A DNA stretch of 43,259 bases from Halorubrum sp. SD626R (GTDB lineage Archaea > Halobacteriota > Halobacteria > Halobacteriales > Haloferacaceae): the NCBI RefSeq assembly GCF_001261915.1, contig NZ_CVRT01000096.1, forward strand, positions 1 to 43,259, in the 5' to 3' direction. Within the stretch, counting starts at the first letter, position 1, and the number at the start of each line of letters is the position of its first letter. A program made the position numbers and the translations under genes. Positions 24,594-33,416 of the stretch are shown here, piece by piece. The notes under the pieces are model-generated. The model searched no databases and was not told the DNA's origin. It was given only the letters and a program-made list of their open reading frames with translations.

Positions 24594-25460
24594 ATGAGCA
24601 CCATCGGTTTCATCGGCGGCAGCGGCATCTACGAGGCGCTGCCCCTGAACGACGTGCGCGAGGTCGAATACGACACGCCCTACGGCGAGCCCAGCGACGC
24701 GATCACGATCGGCGAGTTCGCGGACACCGGGACGGAGGTCGCCTTCCTCCCCCGACACGGCTCGAACCACGGCGTCTCGCCCACCGACCTCCCGTACCGC
24801 GCGAACATGTACGCCCTCAAGCAGGCCGGCGTCACCCACGTCTTCGCGTCGAACGCGGTCGGCAGCCTGAGGGAGGAGCTGGAGCCCGGCACGCTCGTCG
24901 TCCCGGACCAGATCTATGACCGGACGAAGCACCGCGACCTCTCCTTCTACGGCGACGGCGTCGTCGTCCACCAGCCGTTCGCGGATCCGTACAGCCCGGA
25001 GCTGGTCGACCACCTGACCGAGGCCGCGGGGTCCGCCGCGCCCGCCGACACGAAGGTCGTGAAGGGCGGCACCTACGTCTGTATCGAGGGGCCGCAGTAC
25101 TCGACGCGCGCCGAGTCGGAGTTCTACAAGAGCCAGGGGTGGGACCTCGTCGGCATGACCGCGATCCCGGAGGCGAAGCTGGCCCGCGAGGCCGAGATCG
25201 CCTACGCCACGATCGCCGGCGTCACCGACTACGACGTCTGGAAGGGGGACAGCGAGGTAACGCTCGAAGAGGTCTTAGAGAACGCCGAAAAGAATCAGAC
25301 GGCGATCAAGGCCGCCGTCGAGGAGGCGGTCCGGACGCTTCCCGACGACTTGGAGTGCGACGCGCACACGTCGCTCGAAGGCACCGTCAACACGCCGACG
25401 GAGGCGATCCCCGACGAGACGAAAGAGCGCGTCGAGCCGCTGCTCGGCGACTACCTGTAG
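24594..25460 (+). CDS. mtnP: S-methyl-5'-thioadenosine phosphorylase (MTAP)
   Basis: A 288-residue phosphorylase splitting 5'-methylthioadenosine into adenine and methylthioribose-1-phosphate. Motifs: TIGFIGGSGIYEALPL for the phosphate loop, PRHGSNHGVSPTDLPYRANM, CIEGPQYSTRAESEFY, and GMTAIPEAKLAREAEIAYAT containing the purine-site Met/Thr region. The long C-terminal helix and length agree with MTAP rather than PNP; some archaeal members accept inosine or guanosine too. Adenine released could feed the phosphoribosyltransferase at 19041. The stop is directly followed by repeat copy E. Confidence 0.93.
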   Translation: MSTIGFIGGSGIYEALPLNDVREVEYDTPYGEPSDAITIGEFADTGTEVAFLPRHGSNHGVSPTDLPYRANMYALKQAGVTHVFASNAVGSLREELEPGTLVVPDQIYDRTKHRDLSFYGDGVVVHQPFADPYSPELVDHLTEAAGSAAPADTKVVKGGTYVCIEGPQYSTRAESEFYKSQGWDLVGMTAIPEAKLAREAEIAYATIAGVTDYDVWKGDSEVTLEEVLENAEKNQTAIKAAVEEAVRTLPDDLECDAHTSLEGTVNTPTEAIPDETKERVEPLLGDYL

Positions 25461-25470
25461 ACAGGTCCTG

Positions 25471-25850
25471 CGGTGCGGCGGCGCGTGCCTGCGAGCGGCC
25501 GGAGCGAAGCGGAGGCCGCGAGACAGCACGCGCGAGGGACGCGGTGAGCGAGGGCGACCGAAGGGAGCCCGAGCGAACCGCGAGGCTGGGGAGGCGTGAG
25601 GTGCGGTGCGGTCGCGTCGGGTGGGACTCAAAGGGGCAGTCGCGAGGGCGAAGCACGACGACGCAAGCACTGGAACGAGGGAGCGAACGCAGTGAGCGAC
25701 CGAGTGAAGTGCGCAGCGAGTCGCGCGAGCCCTCGTGACTGGGGCTTTGGCGGTGTTCCCCGCTGGTTTTCAGGGAGCAGCGTATCGCAGAGCGACTGGG
25801 GCTTTGGAGGTGGTCGCCGCCGATTTTCAAGAAACGACGTGCCGAGCAAC
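25471..25850 (-). repeat. Dispersed structured repeat, copy E (reverse orientation)
   Basis: The only reversed copy. Reading plus it runs from the GGCGGCGCGTGCC end (25477) to two 5' modules, GACTGGGGCTTTGGCGGTG at 25737 and GACTGGGGCTTTGGAGGTG at 25794, 57 nt apart. P1 pairs AGTCGCGAGGGC (25638-25649) with GCCCTCGTGACT (25729-25740), one mismatch; the clamp CAAAGGGG/CTTTG is present. P2 is weaker (GCGGT with ACCGC). P3 has outer arms GCGTGC and GCACGC around a longer GCGGCC-type stem. A GTTGCT-type leader lies at 25843-25850. It sits between convergent MTAP and GT2 genes. Confidence 0.82.
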
Positions 25851-25865
25851 CACGGTGTACACAAC

Positions 25866-27110
25866 CTAGTCGTCGAACACGCCGAACGTGAACTCGGAGT
25901 CGGACTCCCGAGTTAGTCGCTCGGAGCCGTCGTGGTCGCGCAGCTGTCCCTCGTCCATCGAGTCGTGGACGTGCTCGACCTCCGCCGGCGCCAGCTTCTC
26001 CGTCACCTCGAACGTCGTCACCGGGCTGACCAGCCCCCAGACGGCGCCGATCGAGTGCGCGAAGAAGGCGATCGGCGTGAGGACGAGGTAAACCGGCCAC
26101 GTGAGCGGGTGTTTGTCGTACCTAGCGGTCCCGACGAGTTTGTAGACGAACAGGACGCCGACCAGCGCCAGGGACGCGGTCTGGTACCACGCCATCGCCG
26201 GCGCGGTGCCCGGGAGGAGTATCGACGCGAGCGCAAGGAGCGGCACGAGCGGCGAGAACGCCCACGCGACGATGCGCGTGTAATACACGGGACGGTAGGC
26301 GAGGGGGAGGAGGCCCCCGTCGGCGCGCGTCCCGGAGATCCACCGGCGGCGCTGCTTGGCCATCGCGCGCAGCGAGGGGGGCGCCTGGTTCCGGAAGCGC
26401 ACGTCGAGGACGGCGAAGGAGACGCTCGCGCGGTCGGCGGCCCGCCAGATGAAGTTCGTGTCCTCGGTGATCGTCGCGACGTCCCACGTGATCTCGTCCT
26501 CCAGCGAGTGCCGGACCGCGACGCCGCCGCCCCATGCGTACAGCGGGTACCGCAGGCGGTGGAACGCGAACTGCTCGTACTGGTAGCCGACGCGAAAGAT
26601 CTCGCTCAGATACGTCAGCCGCGACCCCGTGTACAGCGGCTTCTCGGTGAACTGGACCACGTCGGCGTCGGGGAGCCCCTCGAAGCCGGCCATGATGGTG
26701 TCCTCGTCGAGGTATAAGACGTACTCGCGGTCGCAGGGTACCTCGCGGCGGGCCCACTCGACCGCCCGCCCCTTGTTCGTCGCGGCGCACTCGAAGGAAT
26801 CGGGGACGACGTGGACGTCCGCGCCGTCGACGTCGATCGGCTCCTCCGCGATCACGCGCACGTCGTCGAGTCCGTCCGGCACCGCGTTCACCGTGGCCTG
26901 GACGACCCCCTCGGCGTCGACGGTGAGAATCCGAACTTGGATGTCGTCGTATCCCCACTTGACCTCCTCGGGGTCGACCCGGCCGCCACGGGCGAGGACG
27001 ACGGACTCGAAGAGCCACCACGCCGACGAGGCGCCGTACAGGGCCAGCGCGACCCACAGGGCCGCGACGACGACCGCGAGGACGGGACTATCCGTGACGA
27101 ACTCGATCAC
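25866..27110 (-). CDS. Processive GT2 membrane glycosyltransferase
   Basis: A 414-residue protein with an N-terminal membrane segment (VLAVVVAALWVALALYGASS), a GT2 catalytic domain and four or five C-terminal membrane segments. Catalytic elements are YLDEDTIM (DxD-type nucleotide-sugar/metal site), ITEDTNFIW (base Asp) and QRRRW, the QxxRW motif of processive synthases such as cellulose and hyaluronan synthases and their Egghead-like relatives. It should use a UDP- or GDP-sugar to extend a chain or a lipid-linked sugar at the membrane. The start is a GTG at 27110. It stands apart from other glycan genes, convergent with MTAP across copy E. Confidence 0.87.
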   Translation of the reverse strand: MIEFVTDSPVLAVVVAALWVALALYGASSAWWLFESVVLARGGRVDPEEVKWGYDDIQVRILTVDAEGVVQATVNAVPDGLDDVRVIAEEPIDVDGADVHVVPDSFECAATNKGRAVEWARREVPCDREYVLYLDEDTIMAGFEGLPDADVVQFTEKPLYTGSRLTYLSEIFRVGYQYEQFAFHRLRYPLYAWGGGVAVRHSLEDEITWDVATITEDTNFIWRAADRASVSFAVLDVRFRNQAPPSLRAMAKQRRRWISGTRADGGLLPLAYRPVYYTRIVAWAFSPLVPLLALASILLPGTAPAMAWYQTASLALVGVLFVYKLVGTARYDKHPLTWPVYLVLTPIAFFAHSIGAVWGLVSPVTTFEVTEKLAPAEVEHVHDSMDEGQLRDHDGSERLTRESDSEFTFGVFDD

Positions 27111-27213
27111 GCCCCTTATCGATCGCTCGTGACAATCAACGCACCGGTATCGAAACGCGGCCGCACCGCGGGAGGGCCCTCGACGCGGATCCGAACGCGA
27201 CGGACGTCCCCGG

Positions 27214-28206
27214 TCAGTCCGCGATCGCCTCCGACTCCCCGGTCGTCGCCGCGGGGTCTTTCACCCACAGGTCGCCGAAGAAGTCGTCCTGCTGGAGCCG
27301 GACCGACCCCCGGTGGGCCATGAACAGCAGCGCGAGGTAGGTCATGAACGGGCGGCCGCCGGCGGTCTCGATCTCCGCGAACAGCACCTCCGTGCGCCCG
27401 CGATCAAAGTGGGTTCGGAGGGCGTTATCGATCTCCACGATCACCTCCTCGATGTCCTCGTCGTGGGTGCGGTCGGTCGCCTCGCCCGCGGTCGGCTCGC
27501 CGTCGCGCCGGAACTCGTCGCCCGTGTGGTAGTCGAGCGTCTGCGTCCCGCGGTCGTACCCGTGCGGCGACTCCGAGGTGTCGTACTCGCGGGAGTCCTT
27601 CCACCACGAGCCGCGCTCCGCCTCGCGGAGTTCGCGGACCAGCTCGTCGAGCGTCTCGGGCGATCCCCGGGTGCTCTTCCGGTCGAGCCGCCGGTCCATC
27701 TCCGCCTCCAGCTCGTCGACCGGGTCGAAGTCGCCGTCGGCGGGGTCGGGTGCGCCGCCCTCCATCGCGACCTCCCACGGCTCGGGTTCGGGCTCCTCGT
27801 CCTCGTCGTCGTCGGTCAACATCCCGTCGCTCTTCATCCGGAGCAGGACGCTGGCGTAGAACAGCGCCCGCCCCGTCGTCCGGAGGTCCGTCTCGTCGAG
27901 CCGCTCCAAGAAGGCGTCGGTCACCTGCACGATGTCGATGTCCCACGGCTCGATCTCGCCCTCCTCGGCGAGCTGGACGAGGAGCTCGACGGGCTCGACC
28001 TCGCCGTCCTCGTCGGGCGCTCCGCGCTCGGTCTCCTCCTCCGCGGCGACGTCGCCTCCGGCGTCCGCGTCGCTCTCGTCGCTTCCGGGTACCTCCGGTG
28101 TCGCCCCGTCACGCGCCCCGCCGTCGCGCTCGCTCGTCAGGTCGAGGTCCGGGACGCCGTCGTCCGAGCCGCCGCGCCCCCCCGCCGACTCCGGCGGCTC
28201 AGTCAT
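27214..28206 (-). CDS. scpA: ScpA, kleisin subunit of the SMC complex
   Basis: A 330-residue kleisin. The N-terminal 75 residues are a low-complexity acidic extension not found in bacteria. The conserved ScpA part begins at PVELLVQLAEEGEIEPWDID and continues FLERLDETDLRTTGRALFYASVLLRMKSDGML. The C-terminal winged-helix end is GGRPFMTYLALLFMAHRG and QQDDFFGDLW. ScpA bridges the two SMC heads. Its ATG lies within the 3' end of smc (8-nt overlap, ATGACTGA), so it is made from the smc mRNA. No ScpB gene follows; haloarchaea often lack an obvious neighbouring scpB. Confidence 0.93.
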   Translation of the reverse strand: MTEPPESAGGRGGSDDGVPDLDLTSERDGGARDGATPEVPGSDESDADAGGDVAAEEETERGAPDEDGEVEPVELLVQLAEEGEIEPWDIDIVQVTDAFLERLDETDLRTTGRALFYASVLLRMKSDGMLTDDDEDEEPEPEPWEVAMEGGAPDPADGDFDPVDELEAEMDRRLDRKSTRGSPETLDELVRELREAERGSWWKDSREYDTSESPHGYDRGTQTLDYHTGDEFRRDGEPTAGEATDRTHDEDIEEVIVEIDNALRTHFDRGRTEVLFAEIETAGGRPFMTYLALLFMAHRGSVRLQQDDFFGDLWVKDPAATTGESEAIAD

Positions 28207-31200
28207 CCGCCGTCACCTCCCCGTCGCCGTCGTCGGCGTCGTCGCCGAACTGCATCCCGGTGACCGCCGAGAGGTTGTCGCCCTGCATCGTGACGCCGAT
28301 GGCGCGGTCGGAGCGCTCCAGCAGCGCCGAGCGGTGGCCGACGACGACGAACTGCGCCTCCGCGGCCAGCTCCTCGATCATCTCGCCGACGCGCTCGGCG
28401 TTGACCGCGTCGAGGAACGCGTCGATCTCGTCGAGCGCGTAGAACGGCGCGGGGTTGTGGCGCTGAACGGCGAAGATGAAGGAGAGCGCGGTCAGCGACT
28501 TCTCGCCGCCGCTCATCGCGTCGAGCCGCTGGACCGGCTTGTCCGCCGGCTGCGCCCGCATCGTCAGCCCCTCCTCGAACGGGTCCTCGGGGTTCTCCAA
28601 GAGGAGCTCGCCGCTGCCGGCGGAGAGGCGCGCGAAGATGTCCTCGAAGTGGTCGTTGATCGACTCGAACGTCTGCATGAACGTCTCCTTCTTCGCCGCC
28701 TCGTACCCCTCGATGCGCTCCTCGATCGCGTCGCGCTCCTCGACCAAGACGTCCCGGCGCTCCTGCAGCTGGTCGAGCGCCTCTCGAACCTCGTCGTACT
28801 CGTCTATCGCGAGCATGTTGACGGGTTCGAGCGCCTCCATCTCGGCCTCCAGCTCCTCGATCCGCGACTCGACCTCGTCGAGGTCCGGGATCTCCTCGGC
28901 GTCGTACTCGCCGACCTGCGACTCCAGCTCGTCGATCTCCCACGCCAGCCGGTCGCGGCGGTCGGTCAGGTCCTCCAGGTCGGACTCGGACTCGGCGACG
29001 AGCGAGCGCTGCTCGTCGCGCTCGCGGGTCGCTTCCTTGATCTCCTCGCGGAGGTCCTCGCGGTCGGCCTTCAGCTCCGTCAGCTCCTCCTCTAAGTCGG
29101 CGATCGCCTCCCGCTTCGCCTCGAGCTCGCTCTCCTTCTCCTCGATCGCGGCCTCGTGCTCGGCGACCGCCTCCTCGGCCTCGGCCTTCCGGTTCTGGGC
29201 CGCTTCGACGGTGTCGTGGAGCTCGTCGACCGCGTCCTCGGCGTACCCCTTCTCCAACTCCAGCTCGTTCTGCCGCCCGTCGAGCGAGCTCATCCGGTCT
29301 TCCAGCTCCGCGATCTCGTCGCGGATGTCGTCGGCGCGCTCGGAGAGCTCCGGGATCTTCGAGTCCGCGAGCTCCGCCTCGATCTCGTCGATCTCGCCCT
29401 CCAGCTCCGCGATCTCCTCGTCGAGCTCGTCGAGCTCCGCGTCGATCTCGCTCATCTCCTCGTCGACCGACTCGCGTTCGGCCTCCAGCTCCTCGAGCTC
29501 GGTCTCCAGCTCGTCGATGCGCTCCTCGGCGTCCGTCAGGTCGTCCTCGGCGCGCTCCACGTCGGCCTCCAGCGACCGGACGCGCTCGGCGGCGTCCGCC
29601 TTCCGGTCGCGCGCGTCGTCGATGTCGTCTTCGAGGGCGTCGATCTCGGCCTGTAGCGACTGCCGCTCGTCTTCGAGCTCCGAGATCTCGGTCGCGAGCC
29701 GTTCGAGCTTCCCGCCGCCGGACTTCGTGAACGCGTACCGCGAGCCGCCGCCGGAGCCGCCCGTCATCGCGCCGGACTTCTCAACGAGGTCTCCGTCGAG
29801 GGTGACCATCCGGTAGTCGCCCATCAGCTCGCGGGCGGTGTCCATGTCCTCGACGACGAGCGTCGAGCCGAGCACGTACGAGAAGATCGAGGCGTACTCG
29901 GCGTCGTAGTCGACGAGGTTCCGCGCGAAGTCGACGACGCCCGGCAGCGAGGGCTTCCGCGGGAGGCTCCGGTCGTCCATCTCCGTGATGGGGAGGAAGG
30001 TTGCCCGGCCCGCGTTCCGCCGCTTGAGGTAGTCAATACACGTCGAACCGACGCCGTCGTCGTCGACGACGACGTTCGCGAGTCGGCCGCCGGCGGCCGT
30101 CTCGCAGGCCTCGGCGTACTCGGCCTCGACCGACCCCAGCTCGCCGACCGCGCCGTGGACCCCGTCGATACCGCCGTTCTTCACCTCGGTCACCGCGCGG
30201 GGCCAGGAGGCGTCGCCGCGCTCGTCGGCGGCGGCCTCCAGCTTCGCGTACTCGTTCTGCTTCTCGCGGAGCTCCTCCTCGACCGTCTCGAGGTCCTCGC
30301 TCCGCTCAGCCTTCTCAGAGAAGAGGTCCGCGACGACCTCCTCGATCTTCTCCTCGTTCTTCTCGGCCTTGTCGAGCTCGCTGCGGAGCTCGGAGATCCG
30401 GGCCTTGTGATCCGGCAGCGACTCGCGGGCCTCCTCTAAGTCGGTCCGCGCCTCGCTCACCGCGTTCGAGCGCCGGCGCGCCTCGTCGAGGAGGCGGTCC
30501 TTCTCGCGCTGGGTCTCGTTCTTCTCCTCGCGCAGCGACTCGATCGCCTCCTTCTTCTCCGCGAGCTCGGCTTTCAGCTCGTCGAACTCGGTGTCGACGC
30601 CCTCGATCTCGGCCTCGACGTCCGCCAGCTCGGACCGCTTCGTGGCGATCTCGGACTTGACCGACGCCTTCTCGACTTTCGCCTCCCGGATCTCGGATTC
30701 GATCTCCTCGATCGTCTCCTCTTTCCGGTCGATCTGGACGAACGCGTCGCGCCGCTCCGTCTCGGCCTCCGCGGCGCGCTCTTCGGCCGCCTCGATCCTG
30801 TCCTCCAGCCGCGAGATCTCGCCTTTGACCTCCTCGATCTCCGACCGGATCTGGATCTGCTCGTCCTCGCCCTTCGTCTCGATCTCGTGGTTGAGGTCGG
30901 CGAGATCCTCCTCTAAGCGGGTGAGCCTCCCCTGTCTCGCGTCGAGCTCCTCGCGGAGCTCCGCGAGCTCGTCTTCCGCCGCGTCGATGTCGTCCTCGAC
31001 GCCGTCGAGCGCCTCGCGCTTCTCCTCCAGCTCCGAGGCCTTGAGGAAGCCGCGGTACTCCTCCAGCTCCTCGCGGAACTGTTGGTACTGGAGGGCGGTC
31101 TCGCGCTCGTCGGACAGCCGGTCGAGCCGGTCCTCCTTCTCGCCGATCCGGAGGTCCGCCTCGCCGATGCGCTCCTCGACCGTGTCGAGCTCCTCGTAGG

Positions 31201-31789
31201 CCGCCTCCTTCTTCTCGTCGAACTCGGCGACGCCCGCGATCTCGTCGACGATCCCCCGGCGCTGGTAGGGGGTCATGTTGATGATCTCGGTGACGTCGCC
31301 CTGCATCACCACGTTGTACCCCTCCGGCGTCACGCCGGCGGCCGCCAGCAGGTCCTGCACGTCCGAGAGGTTCACCGAGCGCCCGTTGAGGTAGTAGTAC
31401 GAGTAGTAGTTGTCCTCGGTCTCCTTCACGCGCCGCTTGATCGTGATCTCGGAGACGTCGCCGACGTTCTCCGTGCCGGCCGCGGAGACGACCTGCGACC
31501 GGTCGAGGGTTCCGTCCTCGTTCGAGAGCACGACCGTCACCGAGGCCTCGTTCGGGCCGCCCGAGCCCTCGCCGTCGTCGTGGCCGGGGTTGTAGATCAG
31601 GTCGGTGAGCTTCTTCGCCCTGATCCCGCGGGTGCGCGCCAGTCCGAGCGCGAAGAGGACCCCGTCGATGATGTTCGACTTACCGGAGCCGTTCGGGCCC
31701 GTGACCACCGTGAAATCGTCGTAAAAGGGGATCCTCGTCGTCCGCCCGAAGCTCTTGAACCCGTCCAGAACGACTTCGCTGATGTGCAT
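28199..31789 (-). CDS. smc: SMC, chromosome segregation ATPase
   Basis: A 1196-residue SMC. The N-terminal head has Walker A GPNGSGKSNIIDG (residues 31-43); long acidic coiled coils flank a hinge at about 515-680 (GGIDGVHGAVGELGSV, LPITEMDDRSLPRK, VVEDMDTARELMGDYR); the C-terminal head has the signature LDAMSGGEKSLTALSF and Walker B PFYALDEIDAFLD. Length and order are full. SMC with ScpA organises and segregates the chromosome. The gene is in a three-gene unit with the coiled-coil protein upstream (24-nt gap) and scpA downstream. Runs of Glu/Asp make the arms extremely acidic. Confidence 0.97.
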   Translation of the reverse strand: MHISEVVLDGFKSFGRTTRIPFYDDFTVVTGPNGSGKSNIIDGVLFALGLARTRGIRAKKLTDLIYNPGHDDGEGSGGPNEASVTVVLSNEDGTLDRSQVVSAAGTENVGDVSEITIKRRVKETEDNYYSYYYLNGRSVNLSDVQDLLAAAGVTPEGYNVVMQGDVTEIINMTPYQRRGIVDEIAGVAEFDEKKEAAYEELDTVEERIGEADLRIGEKEDRLDRLSDERETALQYQQFREELEEYRGFLKASELEEKREALDGVEDDIDAAEDELAELREELDARQGRLTRLEEDLADLNHEIETKGEDEQIQIRSEIEEVKGEISRLEDRIEAAEERAAEAETERRDAFVQIDRKEETIEEIESEIREAKVEKASVKSEIATKRSELADVEAEIEGVDTEFDELKAELAEKKEAIESLREEKNETQREKDRLLDEARRRSNAVSEARTDLEEARESLPDHKARISELRSELDKAEKNEEKIEEVVADLFSEKAERSEDLETVEEELREKQNEYAKLEAAADERGDASWPRAVTEVKNGGIDGVHGAVGELGSVEAEYAEACETAAGGRLANVVVDDDGVGSTCIDYLKRRNAGRATFLPITEMDDRSLPRKPSLPGVVDFARNLVDYDAEYASIFSYVLGSTLVVEDMDTARELMGDYRMVTLDGDLVEKSGAMTGGSGGGSRYAFTKSGGGKLERLATEISELEDERQSLQAEIDALEDDIDDARDRKADAAERVRSLEADVERAEDDLTDAEERIDELETELEELEAERESVDEEMSEIDAELDELDEEIAELEGEIDEIEAELADSKIPELSERADDIRDEIAELEDRMSSLDGRQNELELEKGYAEDAVDELHDTVEAAQNRKAEAEEAVAEHEAAIEEKESELEAKREAIADLEEELTELKADREDLREEIKEATRERDEQRSLVAESESDLEDLTDRRDRLAWEIDELESQVGEYDAEEIPDLDEVESRIEELEAEMEALEPVNMLAIDEYDEVREALDQLQERRDVLVEERDAIEERIEGYEAAKKETFMQTFESINDHFEDIFARLSAGSGELLLENPEDPFEEGLTMRAQPADKPVQRLDAMSGGEKSLTALSFIFAVQRHNPAPFYALDEIDAFLDAVNAERVGEMIEELAAEAQFVVVGHRSALLERSDRAIGVTMQGDNLSAVTGMQFGDDADDGDGEVTADD

Positions 31790-31813
31790 GTGACGCGGAG
31801 GTGCGGAGGAGGA

Positions 31814-32239
31814 CTACGCGACGATGATGTCGCTGTCCGACTCCTCGTCGTCGCCCGCTGCCTCGGACTCCCCGGTCTCGGCGTCCGGCGTCGTCGCCTC
31901 CTGCTCGGGGACGACCATGTCGCCGCCCTCGGCGTCGGCGCCCGTGCCCGCGGCCTCGTCGGCGCTTTCATCGCCGCCCGTCCGCTCGACGACCTCGACG
32001 TGATCGTCGGAGTGGGTCCGCGTCTCGCCGCCGGACGCGTCTGCCGTCTCGGCCGGCTGCTCCGCGGCCTCGGCGGTCCCCGCGTCCTCGCCCGCGGCGT
32101 CCGCCCGTACGGACACCTCTTGTGCGTCCTCGACCTGTCGGACGCGCTCTTTCATCTCGACGAGCTCCTCCGTGAGCCCGTTGACCGCCGCCTGCAGCTC
32201 CGCGACCTGTCGTTCGAGGTCCTCCACGCGGTTACTCAT
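31814..32239 (-). CDS. Short coiled-coil acidic protein leading the smc-scpA operon
   Basis: A 141-residue protein. Residues 2-40 (MSNRVEDLERQVAELQAAVN onward) form one heptad-patterned coiled coil; the rest is a disordered acidic tail ending DIIVA. A TATA box at 32264-32273 is at leaderless distance. The placement directly before smc is, from memory, common in haloarchaea (a DUF7518-type protein). A possible role is an SMC partner or regulator, based only on position and the coiled coil. Confidence 0.75.
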   Translation of the reverse strand: MSNRVEDLERQVAELQAAVNGLTEELVEMKERVRQVEDAQEVSVRADAAGEDAGTAEAAEQPAETADASGGETRTHSDDHVEVVERTGGDESADEAAGTGADAEGGDMVVPEQEATTPDAETGESEAAGDDEESDSDIIVA

Positions 32240-32263
32240 ATACACACGTATGCCCACGCGGGC

Positions 32264-32273
32264 CGTATAAATC
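32264..32273 (-). promoter_or_regulatory. TATA box of the smc operon
   Basis: Plus strand CGTATAAATC (minus GATTTATACG), about 29 nt before the ATG at 32239. A 10-bp perfect palindrome CACACGTGTG (32283-32292) lies about 15 nt farther upstream and could be a regulator site shared with divergent cdrL. Confidence 0.7.
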
Positions 32274-32387
32274 TGCGTCAGACACACGTGTGACCGTGTG
32301 GCACGATACTCGTCGAACGCGGCGGCGCGACGCGCTCGTTTCGGGGGAGAGAACCGCCGCGCCGCCATCGTCCGATATCGGGGGGAA

Positions 32388-32397
32388 GATACTTGTA
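32388..32397 (+). promoter_or_regulatory. TATA-like box of cdrL
   Basis: GATACTTGTA is centred about 28 nt before the ATG at 32420. It is a weaker match to TATA than the smc operon box facing the other way. Confidence 0.45.
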
Positions 32398-32419
32398 GTG
32401 CGGTCGATATGGCGTCCGT

Positions 32420-33019
32420 ATGAGCAAGATCACCTTCCGGGCCGACGACGCCCTCGTCGAGCGGCTGGAAGCGTGTGACGCCTCCAAGAGCGAGGTGATG
32501 CGGGAGGCGCTCCGCGCGCACCTCGACGATGCCGAGGCGGGGCCGACCGCCGGCGACGCGGGCCGGGACGCCGCCGACGACACGGTCGACGCCGCGCTCG
32601 CCGACCGCGTCGACGACCTCATCGCCGGGCGGCTCGACGCCGCGTTGGACGACCGGCTCGGCGGGCGGCGCGGTCCGTCCGACGCGGCGTATGCGCGCGA
32701 AAACCCGGCCGAGATCAACGTGAACGTGTCTCTCGACGCTCCTGACGCCGATTCTGACGACGCGCGTGTGACACGTGAGACGTCGGCCGACGCCGAGGCG
32801 GAGCCGCGTAAGACGCCGCCGGGCGTGGGCGCGGACGAAAGCGTCTGCGGCGGCTGCGGCGAGAACGTCCCGGAAGACCACGTCTACTGCCCGAACTGCG
32901 GCGAAAAGCAGTCTCACAGGGCGTTCTGCGAATGCGGCGACGAGCTGCGCACCGACTGGGCGTTCTGCCCCGGTTGCGGCCGTCGGACGCCCGCTGCGGA
33001 CGTGTTAAACGACAGATAA
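32420..33019 (+). CDS. cdrL: CdrL-type RHH regulator with double zinc ribbon
   Basis: A 199-residue protein. Residues 1-37 (MSKITFRADDALVERLEACD, SKSEVMREALRAHL) are an RHH DNA-binding domain. A long acidic linker follows. The C-terminus has two zinc ribbons: C143/C146 with C157/C160, and C170/C172 with C183/C186, the first knuckle of the second being CxC rather than CxxC. In Halobacterium and Haloferax, the RHH pair CdrL and CdrS lies before ftsZ2 and controls cell division genes; the same order here supports the name. CdrL is reported to act on the cdrS-ftsZ2 promoter. The 213-nt gap to cdrS holds the boxes listed next. Confidence 0.85.
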   Translation: MSKITFRADDALVERLEACDASKSEVMREALRAHLDDAEAGPTAGDAGRDAADDTVDAALADRVDDLIAGRLDAALDDRLGGRRGPSDAAYARENPAEINVNVSLDAPDADSDDARVTRETSADAEAEPRKTPPGVGADESVCGGCGENVPEDHVYCPNCGEKQSHRAFCECGDELRTDWAFCPGCGRRTPAADVLNDR

Positions 33020-33032
33020 CGCGTCGTTGGGG

Positions 33033-33219
33033 TGTAAGCGGCCGGAATTGCGGCGTTTCGGGTTGTGTCTTACACTCGCCGATAGTTTTATAATGGTAGC
33101 CTCGGTGATTCGAACTGCGTAAGACGGTCGTCTTACAGCTGCCGTCCGCGGCGGGGATGACTCCGCCGACGGGCGACCGGCCGCTGTAAGACACACGCGT
33201 CGCGTGTTCGCCGTCTTAC
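33033..33219 (+). promoter_or_regulatory. cdrS-ftsZ2 promoter with clustered GTAAGAC operator boxes
   Basis: The TATA box is GTTTTATAATGG (33085-33096). Around it: TGTAAGCG (33033), GTGTCTTACAC (33065-33075), a perfect inverted repeat GTAAGACG-GT-CGTCTTAC (33119-33136), and a wider pair GTAAGAC (33186-33192) with GTCTTAC (33213-33219). Between these two lies another perfect inverted repeat, ACACGCG-T-CGCGTGT (33193-33207). The 33119 site falls where transcription should start, 25-30 nt after TATA, so binding there should repress. CdrL or CdrS, both RHH proteins, are the obvious candidates. The mRNA leader would be about 110 nt, unusually long here. Confidence 0.65.
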
Positions 33220-33232
33220 CGGGGGAATACCA

Positions 33233-33412
33233 ATGGAGCGTGTGACACTACGAATCCCGAAACAGCAGATCGACGAGGTCGAACAGATGGTCGAGACGGG
33301 CGAGTTCCCGAACCGGAGCGAGGCGATCCGGTCGGCCGTCCGCGACATGTTGAACGAACAGGACGGCGAGCACGACGAGCGCGGCCGCAACCGCAACTGG
33401 GCGAAGGTGTAA
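33233..33412 (+). CDS. cdrS: CdrS, short RHH cell-division regulator
   Basis: A 59-residue protein: [20 protein letters not shown] then [19 protein letters not shown], a minimal RHH domain, ending in a charged GRNRNWAKV tail. The MERVTLRIP strand and [11 protein letters not shown] helix are textbook RHH. In Halobacterium salinarum CdrS is co-transcribed with ftsZ2 and controls cell division; here it ends 4 nt before the ftsZ2 ATG, which fits. The start ATG at 33233 follows the operator region. It is short but its motif and position make it secure. Confidence 0.92.
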   Translation: MERVTLRIPKQQIDEVEQMVETGEFPNRSEAIRSAVRDMLNEQDGEHDERGRNRNWAKV

Positions 33413-33416
33413 ACTG

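Noticed and set aside
28476..29816. Plus-strand Ser-rich 446-codon frame inside smc
   Set aside because: It is the antisense of acidic coiled-coil codons (GAG/GAC read as CTC/GTC or TCC/TCG), a typical artefact opposite smc.
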